25,880 nt of DNA from Gelidibacter sp038243395 (GTDB taxonomy: Bacteria > Bacteroidota > Bacteroidia > Flavobacteriales > Flavobacteriaceae). Location: the NCBI GenBank assembly GCA_038243395.1, contig JBBSRC010000069.1, positions 1 through 25,880 on the forward strand, written 5' to 3'. Below, in pieces: positions 8,036 to 14,283 of this stretch (within the stretch, counting starts at the first letter, position 1; every line of letters starts with the position of its first letter). A model generated the notes under the pieces. It saw nothing but the letters and a program-made list of their open reading frames with translations, did no database searches and was not told where the DNA came from. Both the position numbers and the translations under genes were made by a program.

Positions 8036-10183
8036 TCAGTAATTAAGTAACTCATTAATTTTCGTCATCACTTTCTCCGTTGAAGGAATCATCGTATCCT
8101 CTAATATGGAATTCAGCGGGACGGCAGGCATATTCTCACTTCCAAGGGTCATTACGGGAGCATCTAAAAACCTAAAACATTCTTCTTGAATTTTTCCAGC
8201 TAATGCTCTGGCGAAAGAATTATTTGAAGGTTCTTCAGTAACAACAAGGCATTTCCCAGTCTTCCTAACTGATTTCATAATAGTGTCTTCGTCTAATGGA
8301 AATAAGGTCCGCAAATCAATGATCTCGATTTGATCGCGCATGCCCATTTCTCCCGAAGCATTAAAAGCCCAGTGGACGCCCATTCCATAAGTAACAATGG
8401 TCAATGTTTCAACATTTTCCTGTTTCCAGATTTCCTGTAAAACCCAGGCCTTCCCAAACGGCAACACATAATCTTCACTAGGTTCTACCGAAGTTGCTCC
8501 TTTTGTTCCGGGAACTTTACTCCAATATAAGCCTTTATGCTCCAAAATTACCGCGGGATTGGGATCATAATAAGCCGCTTTCATCAAGCCTTTTAAATCA
8601 GCGCCGTTACTTGGGTAAGCGATTTTTATACCTCTGATATTGGTTACAATACTTTCAATTGAAGACGAATGATAAGGCCCGCCACTTCCATAAGCACCAA
8701 TCGGCACCCGAAGGATCATACTTACCGGCCATTTTCCGTTGGATAAATAACAGCTTCTGCTCACTTCTGTAAACAACTGATTGAGTCCTGGCCAAATATA
8801 ATCGGCAAACTGAACCTCAACAATTGGCTTTAATCCAACCGCGCTCATTCCTACTGTAGAACCCACAATAAAAGCTTCTTGGATTGGTGTATTGAACACG
8901 CGATCATCGCCAAATTTTTGAGCTAACGTTGCCGCTTCCCTAAATACCCCTCCTAGTCTTGCACCAACGTCTTGCCCATACAACAAACATTCTTTGTGCT
9001 TGGTCATCAATTCTTCCACCGCAAATAAGGCACAATCCACCATGACCACTTTTTCTGCACCTTTTGGGGCGCGCTCGCCTTTTTCTTCTGTGATTGGTGT
9101 GGGTGCGAAATCGTGTGTGAATAGATCTTCTGGTTTGGGGTCTTCGGCCAATAGAGACAGATGGTAATCTGTCTCTACGGTTATTTTGCATTCATTCTCT
9201 ATAGATTTAATTTCTTCTAAAGAAAATCCATGATCTAATAATTGTTGTTTCATCACTGGATAGGGATCACGAGATCGTGCTTCTTCTAAATCATCACGAT
9301 ACCATTCCATCCGTACACCAGATGTATGATGATTTAACAAAGGTACTTTCGCATGCACCAAAAATGGTCGGCGTTCTTTACGAATGGTGGCAATTACTTT
9401 TTCAAGCGCCTCATAACTTTCGATAAAATTGGCTCCATCAATCGTAATGGCTTCCAGTCCTTTGAATCCTTTAGCATATTCATAAGCATTTTGCGCTCTA
9501 GTTTCTGCAGCATTAGCCGAAATATCCCAATCGTTATCTTGCACTAAATATAGGATTGGCAATTTTTTTAATACTGCCATTTGGAAAGCTTCTGCGACTT
9601 CGCCTTCGGTTACCGAGGCGTCGCCTAAAGAACAAACTACAATCGGCGCATTTCCGGCAAGGCGGGAAGCTTCGGAATGAACAGACGAATCGTAATCATA
9701 TGTAAAACGTTCTGTTGATTCCTTCCTATTGCTAATGATGTTGTTTTCCTCTTCAAATAAATTACCGCTCTCGCGATACTTAAAGCCCAAGGCAACTCCC
9801 GTCGCGGGGATCGCTTGCATTCCCGTTGCAGAAGATTGATGCGGGATTTTCGGCTTATCAATATCTCTTAAACTTGGATGCGCGTAATAAGTACGACCAG
9901 CAGAAAACGGGTCGTCTTTTTTTGCCAATAATTGCAACATCAAATCGTAAGGTTTCAATCCGAAGGCCAAGAGCATCGCATCATCTCGGTAATATGGAAA
10001 TGCGTAATCTTGTGGCAATAGCTGCATGCCAAGTGCGATTTGAATCGCTTCATGACCTCTGGAGGTCGCATGCACATATTTGGAAACCTGCTTAAAATTT
10101 GCTTCGTACAGTTCAGCCATGGCTTTTGCGGTACATAGGTTTGTGAAGGCTTTATATAATATGTCTTTGGTTATGGTACTCAT
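8036..10183 (-). CDS. 2-oxoacid dehydrogenase E1, fused alpha and beta subunits
   Basis: Thiamine-diphosphate-dependent decarboxylase of a branched-chain-type 2-oxoacid dehydrogenase complex, 715 residues. The alpha part (about 1-350) has HATSRGHEAIQIALG, YYRDDAMLLAFG and the ThDP/metal motif GDASVTEGEVAEAFQMAVLK followed by QDNDWDIS; GDA...ND replaces the textbook GDG...NN, as is normal in this subfamily. The beta part (about 375-715) has LLYGQDVGARLGGVFR, NTPIQEAFIVGSTVGM and VVTEEPSNNSFA. Two stretches look inserted and are encoded by palindromic repeats: about 139-178 in alpha and about 335-345 in the alpha-beta linker. The gene is last in the paa-side gene row, 295 bases downstream of the E2 gene. 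The substrate could be branched-chain 2-oxoacids or phenylpyruvate; E3 is not in the window. Confidence 0.9.
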   Translation of the reverse strand: MSTITKDILYKAFTNLCTAKAMAELYEANFKQVSKYVHATSRGHEAIQIALGMQLLPQDYAFPYYRDDAMLLAFGLKPYDLMLQLLAKKDDPFSAGRTYYAHPSLRDIDKPKIPHQSSATGMQAIPATGVALGFKYRESGNLFEEENNIISNRKESTERFTYDYDSSVHSEASRLAGNAPIVVCSLGDASVTEGEVAEAFQMAVLKKLPILYLVQDNDWDISANAAETRAQNAYEYAKGFKGLEAITIDGANFIESYEALEKVIATIRKERRPFLVHAKVPLLNHHTSGVRMEWYRDDLEEARSRDPYPVMKQQLLDHGFSLEEIKSIENECKITVETDYHLSLLAEDPKPEDLFTHDFAPTPITEEKGERAPKGAEKVVMVDCALFAVEELMTKHKECLLYGQDVGARLGGVFREAATLAQKFGDDRVFNTPIQEAFIVGSTVGMSAVGLKPIVEVQFADYIWPGLNQLFTEVSRSCYLSNGKWPVSMILRVPIGAYGSGGPYHSSSIESIVTNIRGIKIAYPSNGADLKGLMKAAYYDPNPAVILEHKGLYWSKVPGTKGATSVEPSEDYVLPFGKAWVLQEIWKQENVETLTIVTYGMGVHWAFNASGEMGMRDQIEIIDLRTLFPLDEDTIMKSVRKTGKCLVVTEEPSNNSFARALAGKIQEECFRFLDAPVMTLGSENMPAVPLNSILEDTMIPSTEKVMTKINELLNY
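9153..9176. repeat. Perfect inverted repeat inside the E1 alpha-beta linker
   Basis: AGAGACAGAT (9153-9162) and ATCTGTCTCT (9167-9176) form a perfect ten-base stem with a GGTA loop. In the E1 frame it encodes VETDYHLSL between the alpha and beta parts. The form GTAGAGAC...GTCTCTA resembles a palindromic repeat known from many bacterial genomes. Confidence 0.6.
9652..9677. repeat. REP-like palindrome read in frame inside E1 alpha
   Basis: TTCCGGCAAGGCGGGAA (9652-9668) is a stem-loop with one mismatch, nearly the same as the intergenic hairpin TTCCCGCGAAGGCGGGAA at 18690-18707. An outer TTCCG/CGGAA pair (9652-9656 and 9673-9677) adds a second stem. It encodes part of the non-conserved segment before IVVCSLGDAS. 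Confidence 0.5.
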
Positions 10184-10190
10184 GGTTTAT

Positions 10191-10286
10191 TTTTTGGGCG
10201 TTCGGGCAGGTTTCCTGCCTGTAGGCAGGTAAGTTAAAAGTCCTTGCTGCGCTGCGGGCTTTTCACTACAACTAAGCGAGGCGTTA
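10191..10286. repeat. Intergenic repeat (GGGCGTT type) with embedded palindrome
   Basis: Begins GGGCGTT (10196-10202), contains the perfect palindrome CCTGCCTGTAGGCAGG (10214-10229) and the words GCGGGCTTTTCACTAC (10254-10269), and ends at GGCGTTA. The inverted copy at 11828-11923 shares GGGCGTTA and GCGCTTTCACTAC. It lies in the 295-base spacer between E2 and E1. Confidence 0.55.
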
Positions 10287-10326
10287 TTACGAATTATTCT
10301 TTATAATAAAAAATTGAATTCGTAAT
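10286..10326. repeat. Perfect 10-base inverted repeat in the E2-E1 spacer
   Basis: ATTACGAATT (10286-10295) and AATTCGTAAT (10317-10326) are exact inverted copies around a 21-base AT-rich loop. It has no T-run and is unlikely to be an ordinary terminator; role unknown. Confidence 0.6.
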
Positions 10327-10402
10327 TTTTGACGCAATGCTATTAGGAATATTTATGAGTTAGAAAACAGAAATTCATTCGTAATCCTAATGCGAAAATT
10401 GT

Positions 10403-10470
10403 GCTTTAGCCCTGACAGGTTTTCCTCCTGCGCTAAAGCTTCGGCGGACACGTAAAAACTATCAGGTCTT
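10403..10470. repeat. Interleaved inverted repeats before the E2 stop end
   Basis: CCTGACAGGTTTT (10411-10423) is inverted imperfectly as AAAACTATCAGG (10455-10466). Across it, GCTTTAGC (10403-10410) pairs with GCTAAAGC (10432-10439). The CCTGACAGG form is a palindromic repeat type common in Bacteroidota; here it looks interrupted by a second element. Confidence 0.5.
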
Positions 10471-10478
10471 GTAAATTA

Positions 10479-11795
10479 TTATATTTCTCTATTAATATCA
10501 AATTGCTCAAAATAGTCAGCAACACGACGCACGAAACTTCCGCCTAAAAAACCATCCACAACACGATGATCGAAAGACAGTGAGAGATACATCATGCTTC
10601 TAATGGTAATTTCGTCGCCTTTTTCTGTTTCAATGACTTCTGGTCGTTTTTTAATAATTCCTAAAGCTAAAATGGCGACTTCAGGTTGGTTGATAATTGG
10701 TGTTCCCATTACGCTACCAAAGGTTCCGACGTTTGATATTGTAAAGGTGCTGCCTTTAATATCATCGCCTCCTAATTTATTTTCTCTCGCTTTATTTGCG
10801 AGTTCATTGACATTTTCTGCTAATGTTTTTAAATCTTTCGTATCAGCATTTTTCACTACCGGAACGATCAAATTCCCATTTGGTAAAGCAGTTGCCATAC
10901 CGATATTGATATCTTCTTTCACGATTATATTATTGCCATCCACAGAAGCGTTAATGTTTGGAAAATCTTTAACAGCTTTGGCGACTGCTTCCACAAATAG
11001 AGGCGTAAAAGTTAATCGTTCTCCATATTTTTCTAGAAAAGCGTCTTTATTAGCGTTTCGCCAGTTGACCATGTTGGTCATATCGGCTTCTACATAAGCA
11101 GTAACATGCGGCGACGTATGTTTGGAATAGACCATGTGATCGGCAATCATTTGGCGCATACGATCCATTTCAATGATTTTGCCTTTGCCTTTGTCAAAAT
11201 TCAACTGCGGAATTCGGTATGCGCTTGGATCTTGAAAAATGGGTTGAGCAAATTTGAACGGTCGTCCTTCTTCAATATAGTTAAAGAGATCGCTTTTACG
11301 GAGTCTGCCTTCGTTTCCTGTAGCAGGGATTCTTGCAAGCTCTTCGAAGCTGATGTGCTGTTCTTTGGCGATGGCAATTATTAGGGGGGAGAAGAAATCC
11401 CCTCCTGACCTCTCCGAAGGAGAGGAATTACTCGGACGTGAATACTGTTTTAGTTGTTGAACCGATTTTAATTTGGAAACAATTTTATTCTCTTGAGGCT
11501 TTATCTCAGTATTGTTGGAATAGACAACTTCCTTTTTGCGAGGCGTTGTTTCTTCAGAAACTTCCAAAATAGCCATCACTTCTCCGACAGGAACGACGTC
11601 TTTCGCTTTGTAGATTGTCTTTATCAAAGTTCCTGACATTGGTGCTGGGACTTCATTATCCACTTTATCAGTCGCCACTTCAAGAATAAGGTCGCCTTCC
11701 TCAAAGGAATCGCCTTCGTTGACGAGCCAGTTGATGATGATTCCTTCGGTTATTGATTCGCCCATTTTAGGCATTCGTAATTCAAACTTGGTCAT
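10479..11795 (-). CDS. 2-oxoacid dehydrogenase E2, dihydrolipoamide acyltransferase
   Basis: E2 core of the same complex as the fused E1, 438 residues. An N-terminal lipoyl domain (1-79) carries the lipoyl lysine Lys44 in EVATDKVDNEVPAP. After a linker comes the peripheral subunit-binding domain (about 135-175: FFSPLIIAIAKEQHISFEEL then GNEGRLRKSDL). The catalytic acyltransferase domain follows (about 200-438), with the DHRVVDG motif giving His410 and Asp414. The linker NSSPSERSGGDFFSPL is encoded by a palindromic repeat (11382-11425). The acyl group transferred is not decided by sequence: branched-chain acyl or, given the paa context, phenylacetyl. Confidence 0.93.
   Translation of the reverse strand: MTKFELRMPKMGESITEGIIINWLVNEGDSFEEGDLILEVATDKVDNEVPAPMSGTLIKTIYKAKDVVPVGEVMAILEVSEETTPRKKEVVYSNNTEIKPQENKIVSKLKSVQQLKQYSRPSNSSPSERSGGDFFSPLIIAIAKEQHISFEELARIPATGNEGRLRKSDLFNYIEEGRPFKFAQPIFQDPSAYRIPQLNFDKGKGKIIEMDRMRQMIADHMVYSKHTSPHVTAYVEADMTNMVNWRNANKDAFLEKYGERLTFTPLFVEAVAKAVKDFPNINASVDGNNIIVKEDINIGMATALPNGNLIVPVVKNADTKDLKTLAENVNELANKARENKLGGDDIKGSTFTISNVGTFGSVMGTPIINQPEVAILALGIIKKRPEVIETEKGDEITIRSMMYLSLSFDHRVVDGFLGGSFVRRVADYFEQFDINREI
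11382..11425. repeat. Double-hairpin repeat read in frame in the E2 linker
   Basis: CCTCTCCGAAGGAGAGG (11409-11425) is a perfect seven-base stem with GAA loop. Next to it AGGGG (from 11383) and CCCCT (up to 11404) form a second stem. On the gene strand it reads CTCTCCTTCGGAGAGG followed by GAGGGGATT, a form typical of intergenic repeats in flavobacteria. It encodes the segment entering the subunit-binding domain. Confidence 0.6.
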
Positions 11796-11827
11796 TCTTT
11801 TATGCTAATTTTATTTTTCATCTCAAT

Positions 11828-11923
11828 CTGCGTTAGCGATTGAACGGCATGTTTGAGCTCCTTTTTGCTTTTCGCAAAAAGAGCGAGTAGTGAAAGCGCG
11901 ACCCTTTTCGGGTAACGCCCAAA
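11828..11923. repeat. Intergenic repeat (GGGCGTT type), inverted copy
   Basis: On the minus strand it begins TTTGGGCGTTACCC, continues GCGCTTTCACTAC and ends CGCTAACGCAG. It contains the stems TTTTTGC/GCAAAAA (11862-11880) and ACCC/GGGT (11901-11913). It fills most of the 157-base spacer between paaY and E2. Confidence 0.55.
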
Positions 11924-11952
11924 TCTAAAAATGCATCATTCAATAAGCTCAA

Positions 11953-12549
11953 CTATTTATTCATAAAATCCTTCAAAGTATCATAAACCCCTTCCTGCAT
12001 TTTCATGTTCTCTGGAACTTCCCTTAATGGTTCCACTTTCTTTAAACTTGCGTGGCAATCGGCAGGTAATTGCTGGTAGAGCTCCGTGCCTTTTGTTTTC
12101 CAAGCGATCATCTCATCACTTACCTGTCGAATTACTTTAGCAGGATTACCAACGACCAAACTTCGCCTTGGTATGATGGTTTCGGCTTTGACAAAACTCA
12201 TAGCTCCAATAATGCTTTCATCGCCAATTTCGGCATCGTCCATAATGACAGAATTCATTCCTATCAGACAATTTCTACCCAAATTAGCACCATGAATAAT
12301 CGCTCCGTGGCCGACGTGCGCACCTTCTTGAAGTCTAATCGATTTTCCAGGAAACATATGAACAGTACAGTTTTCCTGAACATTGACGCCATCTTCTAGA
12401 ATGATTTGTCCCCAATCGCCTCTAATTGCTGCTCCGGGGCCGATATAGCAATTTTTGCCAATTATCACGTTGCCTGTAACTGCGGCCAAGGGATGTACGA
12501 AACTGGATTCGTGGATGACGGGAGTGTAGCCTTTGAATTTGTAAATCAT
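11953..12549 (-). CDS. paaY: PaaY, hexapeptide-repeat thioesterase of phenylacetate degradation
   Basis: A 198-residue left-handed beta-helix protein of the gamma-carbonic-anhydrase superfamily, the same size as E. coli PaaY (about 196). In E. coli PaaY is a thioesterase that hydrolyses inhibitory CoA dead-end products such as 2-hydroxycyclohepta-1,4,6-triene-1-carboxyl-CoA. Visible hexapeptide repeats run from VHPLAAVTGNVIIGKNCYIG to about 140, with the metal-site histidines in NCTVHMFPGK, GAHVGHGAIIHG. A helical C-terminus (YQQLPADCHASLKKVEPL) is typical of PaaY rather than plain carbonic-anhydrase homologues. It lies between the E2 gene and an enoyl-CoA hydratase gene; the spacer upstream carries a four-helix-bundle pseudogene. 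Confidence 0.88.
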   Translation of the reverse strand: MIYKFKGYTPVIHESSFVHPLAAVTGNVIIGKNCYIGPGAAIRGDWGQIILEDGVNVQENCTVHMFPGKSIRLQEGAHVGHGAIIHGANLGRNCLIGMNSVIMDDAEIGDESIIGAMSFVKAETIIPRRSLVVGNPAKVIRQVSDEMIAWKTKGTELYQQLPADCHASLKKVEPLREVPENMKMQEGVYDTLKDFMNK

Positions 12550-13040
12550 AAAAAATAGACGTTAGACGTTAGAGAGTAGATTTTAGAAGTTTGGTCCATA
12601 GTTCTTTCAGTTTACTTATTTTTATTTGCCAAATGCCTCATTAAAGCTGAGATCATTTTGTTTATTTCAACAAGAAGTGCTCTATTTTTTCACTCTGCTC
12701 AAACGTTATGTAATTTCGCAAATGTGCCTTGGTTGTGGCGGCGACGCTTTCACGAGAACTATCTCTTGCAATTCTCAAATAATTTAAAAAATTTGCATCT
12801 GAACTACCAGAACCTTCAGCGATATTGAATGCGATCGAATCAGTTGCTCTGGCAAACTGTGCCGACAATCTATAATCTTCAATTTTAGGAAAACCATTAA
12901 GTTGCTCGTGAACCAATTCGCCATATTCGATAGCCTTTTTGGTAAACTTTCAACTCCTCAAAATTAAAATGATATTTACTTTCCGTCATAAACTTAATTT
13001 GTCACCACGAACTCTCTACCCACTATCATCTGTCCTCTAA
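12550..13040. repeat. Inverted-arm spacer element filled by a four-helix-bundle pseudogene
   Basis: The whole spacer between paaY and the enoyl-CoA hydratase gene. The left arm (about 12554-12590) is built from GACGTTAG and AGAGAGTAGA words and ends TTTTAGAAGT. The right arm (about 13000-13040) carries related words in inverse orientation (GAACTCTCTACCCACTATC, CCTCTAATCAC). The junction GAAGT|TTGGTCCATA (12586-12600) equals that of the element at 21914-22421 except for one base. Confidence 0.5.
12612..12989 (-). pseudogene. Four-helix-bundle (S23/TIGR02436-like) gene with two frameshifts
   Basis: From the ATG at 12987-12989 it reads MTESKYHFNFEELKVYQK, then one extra G breaks the frame. After correction it continues AIEYGELVHEQLNGFPKIED, LSAQFARATDSIAFNIAEGS and NFLNYLRIARDSSRESVAA, which are typical of the four-helix-bundle family related to proteins encoded in 23S rRNA intervening sequences. 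Near the end one base is missing (after KIEHFL); correcting it gives VEINKMISALMRHLANKNK and a stop at 12612. The longest open piece begins with TTG, not ATG. Both lesions lie in a run or near-run of identical bases. A sequencing error cannot be excluded but two independent ones are unlikely. Confidence 0.7.
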
Positions 13041-13790
13041 TCACTTATATTCTTTCAATTTTTCTTTGGTAAAATCTGAAAGCACAAGTCGCCCGCTAAT
13101 TTTTGCCCGTTGTGCCAAGAGCTGATCCCAGTCTTCGGTACCACGCCAAAACATGGTTTTCATTTCAGACATCGCTTTTGGACTGTATGTGCACAAGCCT
13201 TCAGCAAATTTTGATACCGCTTCATCCAATTCTTCCACTGACTCAAATACTTGGGTATATAATCCTTTTTGCATCGCCCATTCTGCAGTGTAAAAAGTAT
13301 TGGCATCCATGGCAATTTGCGACATGCCACTCAATCCTAATTTGCGTTGTACGGCCGGGCCAACTACAAATGGCCCAATGCCGAGATTTAGTTCGCTTAA
13401 TTTAATCTGGGCGAATTTTGTAGCCATACAATAATCAGTTGCTGAGGCAATTCCAACTCCGCCACCAACAGTTTTTCCTTGAATACGACCGATAACAAAT
13501 TTTGGACATTTGCGCATGGCATTGATTACGTTGGCAAAACCTGAAAAGAATATCTTACCAGTTTCCTCGTCGTTGATATCAATGAGTTCGGTAAAACTGG
13601 CTCCAGCGCAAAAGGTACGATCGCCTCCACTTTGAAGTACGATCACTTTAATGTTATGGTCTTCTCCAGCAGAAGTGATCGTTCTGGCTAATTCAGAAAG
13701 TACATTTCCTGGCAAAGAATTCTGGGCAGGATGGAAAAATTCGATGTATCCTACTCCCTTATTATTTTTTATTGATACGTATGGTTTCAT
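13041..13790 (-). CDS. Enoyl-CoA hydratase/isomerase family protein, PaaF candidate
   Basis: A 249-residue crotonase-fold protein. In the pathway a 2,3-dehydroadipyl-CoA hydratase (PaaF) is needed and this is the only candidate besides paaG. Visible are DRTFCAGASFTEL (oxyanion-hole region), GRIQGKTVGGGVGIASATDY and KLSELNLGIGPFVVGPAVQR. Of the two catalytic glutamates of classical hydratases, the first is replaced (GGGVGIA rather than GGGCELA) and the second is present (LSEL). This resembles methylglutaconyl-CoA hydratase-type members, so a role in leucine breakdown is an alternative. A REP-like hairpin (13797-13814) sits seven bases upstream of the start. Confidence 0.8.
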   Translation of the reverse strand: MKPYVSIKNNKGVGYIEFFHPAQNSLPGNVLSELARTITSAGEDHNIKVIVLQSGGDRTFCAGASFTELIDINDEETGKIFFSGFANVINAMRKCPKFVIGRIQGKTVGGGVGIASATDYCMATKFAQIKLSELNLGIGPFVVGPAVQRKLGLSGMSQIAMDANTFYTAEWAMQKGLYTQVFESVEELDEAVSKFAEGLCTYSPKAMSEMKTMFWRGTEDWDQLLAQRAKISGRLVLSDFTKEKLKEYK

Positions 13791-13796
13791 GTTTAC

Positions 13797-13814
13797 TTTC
13801 CGCGAAAGCGGAAA
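13797..13814. repeat. REP-like hairpin just upstream of the PaaF-candidate start
   Basis: TTTCCGC (13797-13803) and GCGGAAA (13808-13814) form a perfect stem with a four-base GAAA/TTTC loop, six bases before the ATG. It is a relative of the hairpin at 18689-18708 in front of paaJ. Confidence 0.7.
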
Positions 13815-13890
13815 TCTTTTAATCGTTAAACTTTATTTTACTAAAACTCCTTATACTAGAAATCCCGGATGAATCTTTTTTAATTAATTC

Positions 13891-14221
13891 TTATAAATCG
13901 TTATATAAATCCCTTTTTTCTGGATTAGAGTTTTCAATCAATTAAATTTTCCATTCCCTATTCCATTTCTTCAATTGTCTTTCTCTTAATTTAGCATTAT
14001 TTTCAATTTGATGATCCTCAAATAAACGAGTTTATTTAAATTGTATCTCGCTGAAAAGTATCAGAATGAACTTTCTTTTTATGTTGATATATTCTTTTCT
14101 TTAATCGTTTAGTTTCTCCTATGTATAGAACGCCATATGGTTTGTTCGTAATTATATAAACGCTCCATGTTATGTTGATTTCCATAAAACTGGCATACAT
14201 TTTAATTAGACTTCTATTCAT
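13891..14221 (-). pseudogene. Decayed GIY-YIG nuclease gene
   Basis: The open part encodes the N-terminal half of a single-domain GIY-YIG nuclease: WSVYIITNKPYGVLYIGETK then RLKKRIYQHKKKVHSDTFQRD. After the stop a frameshifted continuation reads KLVYFEDHQ, ENNAKLRERQLKKWNREWKI, then an in-frame TAA, then LIENSNPEKRDLYNDL and a final stop at 13891. The order matches the conserved EREKQLKKWKREWK...LI..NP.W.DL tail of the family. The likely ancestral start is the Met just before NITWSVYI. It lies between paaZ and the PaaF candidate. Confidence 0.75.
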
Positions 14222-14225
14222 AAGA

Positions 14226-14243
14226 CACCCGATTTCTCGGGTG
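14226..14243. terminator. Hairpin downstream of paaZ
   Basis: CACCCGA (14226-14232) and TCGGGTG (14237-14243) pair perfectly; on the minus strand the loop is GAAA, a stable tetraloop. No T-run follows, so it may stabilise or process the message rather than terminate it. Confidence 0.4.
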
Positions 14244-14244
14244 C

Positions 14245-14283
14245 TTTGAGCAGTTTGGGCTACAAAAGCCCAAACTGTTCAAA
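14245..14283. terminator. Long inverted repeat over the paaZ stop codon
   Basis: TTTGAGCAGTTTGGGCT (14245-14261) and its inverse (14267-14283) form a 17-base stem with one mismatch and a five-base loop. The stem includes the last codons of paaZ (EQFGLL) and its TAG stop, so the C-terminal codons are themselves part of the hairpin. It may act as a terminator together with the hairpin at 14226-14243. Confidence 0.5.

Noticed and set aside
9601..9620. Near-palindrome CGCCTTCGGTTACCGAGGCG in E1 considered as another repeat
   Set aside because: It encodes the conserved ASVTEGE segment after the GD motif, so it is explained by the protein sequence.
10594..11097. 167-codon open frame on the plus strand
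   Set aside because: Antisense to the E2 catalytic domain; its length follows from codon bias of E2 and it shows no domain motif.
12662..12916. Stand-alone 84-residue gene
   Set aside because: It starts at TTG and is only the middle of a longer frameshifted four-helix-bundle gene (12612-12989).
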